64,000 nucleotides of DNA from NCBI GenBank assembly GCA_033782935.1, contig JAWQEG010002477.1, positions 7,501-71,500 of the forward strand, in the 5' to 3' direction. This DNA is from Petrolisthes cinctipes. Its lineage: Eukaryota > Arthropoda > Malacostraca > Decapoda > Porcellanidae. The notes under the pieces were generated by a model, which was not told the DNA's origin, made no database searches, and was given only the letters and a program-made list of their open reading frames with translations. Shown in pieces: positions 62,223-64,000 of the stretch (positions within the stretch are counted from its first letter, which is position 1; each line of letters opens with the position of its first letter). Position numbers and translations under genes: made by a program.

Positions 62223-62563
62223 AGGGGAGGTGGCCGAGTGGTTAGTGTTCTGGACTCGTAACCTGGAGGTCGGGAGATCGATCCTCTCAGGTGAGGGCCT
62301 GAGAATATTTACTCTTCCGATTTGAGTTTGAGGCACTAACTATAAGGCCACCGAACGTCGTAAAACACCCTCGCTGGTACCATAACTGCTGCAGTATTTG
62401 GGAATTACCCTCACTTCCCTCCCTCTGTGGCTGGGTACCAGTTCAGAAGTCGTGACGTGTGTGTGTGTGTGTGAGTAGCAGTTGACCTGGGCCACGGTAA
62501 CGGGCTTGATGAAGCCTATGTCCAGTGTCGAAAGATAAAAAAAAAAAAAAAAAAAAAAAATGT
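62223..62563 (+). mobile_element. tRNA-derived SINE with poly(A) tail
   Basis: The head has a perfect Pol III A box TGGCCGAGTGG (62231-62241) and a degenerate B box near 62274-62285 (gagatcgatcc), as in a tRNA gene. A tRNA-unrelated body of about 250 bp follows and ends in a poly(A) run (62538-62560). Not a functional tRNA, because the B box is degenerate and the tail is attached. Confidence 0.82.
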
Positions 62564-62833
62564 TAATTCATCATAATTGGATGAAATCTTGCTCAACTAA
62601 GAAAGCTACTAGCCTACATAAATTATTGTATTATGGAAGCTGTGCACAACAACCACAGCCTGATTTGATACTTCAATTAACTCGAAAAACAATGGATTAT
62701 ATTTTATGATATTAGTGATGAAGTGAGGGTACCTGACTAAAGACGACCCCCTTCACCAGACCACCAAAGACCACACGTATAGGGTTGGCAATTTCATAGT
62801 CCATTCAGTCGTCAGGTAACCGCTTCTATTTAA

Positions 62834-62997
62834 GGGGAGATATTTTTGTTGGTATATTGGAGGGCTACTGATTCCTCCAAAATATGCCAGGAAACAAGAC
62901 AGACAGACACCCTCAATGGTACTAATGGGGGATCTGTTTGGTGGCATGGATTGGAGAAAACACACACCTTCCAATTCACCAACATGAGAATCTTCCC
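62834..62997. mobile_element. TTAA MITE (GGGGAGAT family)
   Basis: TTAA at 62830-62833 and 62998-63001; ends GGGGAGATAT and AATCTTCCC. Contains gattcctccaaaatatgcca, the core shared with the intron-18 fragment. Confidence 0.82.
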
Positions 62998-63029
62998 TTA
63001 ATCTGTACTCACCAGCTAAAGGTATGTAC

Positions 63030-63031
<2 letters not shown>

Positions 63032-63078
<47 letters not shown>
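63032..63078. repeat. (CT)n microsatellite
   Basis: About 23 CT units. Confidence 0.97.
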
Positions 63079-63079
<1 letters not shown>

Positions 63080-64000
63080 AATAGGTTAGTGTTGAATCTG
63101 CCTGCATTAATCGTGGTAAAGAGACAAATGACAGTCTTTAATATATAGAACATATTTGCTATTGTGTTTACCTCCATCACAGCTGAAGAACAAGTAGACA
63201 TATAATTAGTACCAGTTGTGTTCAGTAATTAATTAATATTACTTGCCACAACAAGATTCTTAGAACTACAAACCACTAAGAAATATTAATTCCCCTTAAC
63301 CTTCGTCAAGTTCATTATTTGAAATGAACTTGTATATTCTACTCGTGTTGGGAGAAGGAGGAAGCAGAATCCTGATGTAAACAAAATCCAGTTTGAGGCG
63401 AATAGACCAGATCTCGCTGGATCCGGGGGCACAGATACAAAAGTCTTGTATTCCTTTTTTTTTATGGGAACACGTGAAGACAATCATGAATATACCGTAG
63501 GAGCAGTACACACACACACACACACACACATACAAACGGAGATGCTGTTTCTGGCACACATGGAAAGGTATTATAAGGTTTTCCATGATTACTTTTGTTC
63601 AAGTCTGGTTTTGTTTCGTTTCATATTTACTTAAACTTTCACTATACAAGTATGGGTTGGGTTAGCCTTCTATTACAGCCTTGTATTACCTGCTGACGAC
63701 ATTTCTCCAATTGATTCGATTTAGAGCTTCTTCTTTAGCAAATTGATTCACTCTTTAGTCATTAAGAAGCAGCTCACTGCTTGTTTTTCTTATCCTCCCC
63801 CTCTGTGACCTCCCTTCACTTTGTATATTCATAACCATCCTCACCAAGCTGTCCTTTTCCATTCCCTCCTCGTGCCCAAACCTCTTCAGCCACCCCATCC
63901 TTTATATCGCCAATACTTTAGATTCCAACCATGGTAGGATGTGTTGCCCCATCTACTCTGTTGCCTAGGGAAGTACAGTTGTTTGCAAATGTTTTTATAT
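63079..64000. other. Intergenic DNA to the window end
   Basis: Only a CA run (63510-63531) and anonymous AT-rich sequence. The last 300 bases (for example ctcccttcactttgtatatt) resemble pyrimidine-rich LINE fragments, but I cannot assign them. Confidence 0.4.

Noticed and set aside
62223..62295. Functional tRNA gene
   Set aside because: The A box is good, but the B box is degenerate and the sequence continues into a SINE body with poly(A).

Overview
The window is eukaryotic nuclear DNA with spliced genes, long AT-rich introns and intergenic DNA, very dense dinucleotide microsatellites and many transposon remains. Gene affinities are arthropod. The (TTAGG)n-type block near 18.16 kb, the GT/GA microsatellite load and the LINE relics suggest a decapod crustacean; this is inference, not proof.

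Layout: (1) 1-9283 is microsatellite-rich DNA without a convincing exon. (2) 9284-10196 (+) holds the last two coding exons of an inhibitory SMAD (Smad6/7, Drosophila Dad), covering the MH2 domain; its MH1 half is not visible. (3) 10197-22489 is 3'UTR/intergenic DNA with a 1.1-kb inverted-repeat element, a TTAGG-like block, a degenerate LINE and two minisatellites. (4) 22490-44609 (+) is an almost complete rictor gene. I assembled 27 exons by hand; the frame stays open through all of them and gives 1,756 residues before the stop (human is about 1,708). Only a short first coding exon is missing. Its introns carry a complete-looking Tigger/pogo transposon, 5'-truncated LINEs, a large TTAA-flanked foldback element with a LINE inserted into it, and mariner-like MITEs. 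(5) 44610-64000 has no large gene. It contains two related small genes on the minus strand (47923-48099 and 61384-61557), each encoding a signal peptide, a basic spacer and a C-terminal C-x-N-T-G-x4-C peptide. I do not recognise this family; it is the best candidate for something undescribed. Around these lie an internally deleted hAT element, seven bounded TTAA-flanked MITE insertions (one nested inside another), a LINE relic and a tRNA-derived SINE.

The two large genes act in different pathways: I-SMAD damps BMP/TGF-beta signalling, and Rictor is the defining scaffold of mTORC2. I see no functional link beyond adjacency. All exon boundaries and repeat limits were read by eye from splice motifs, frame continuity and flanking duplications.
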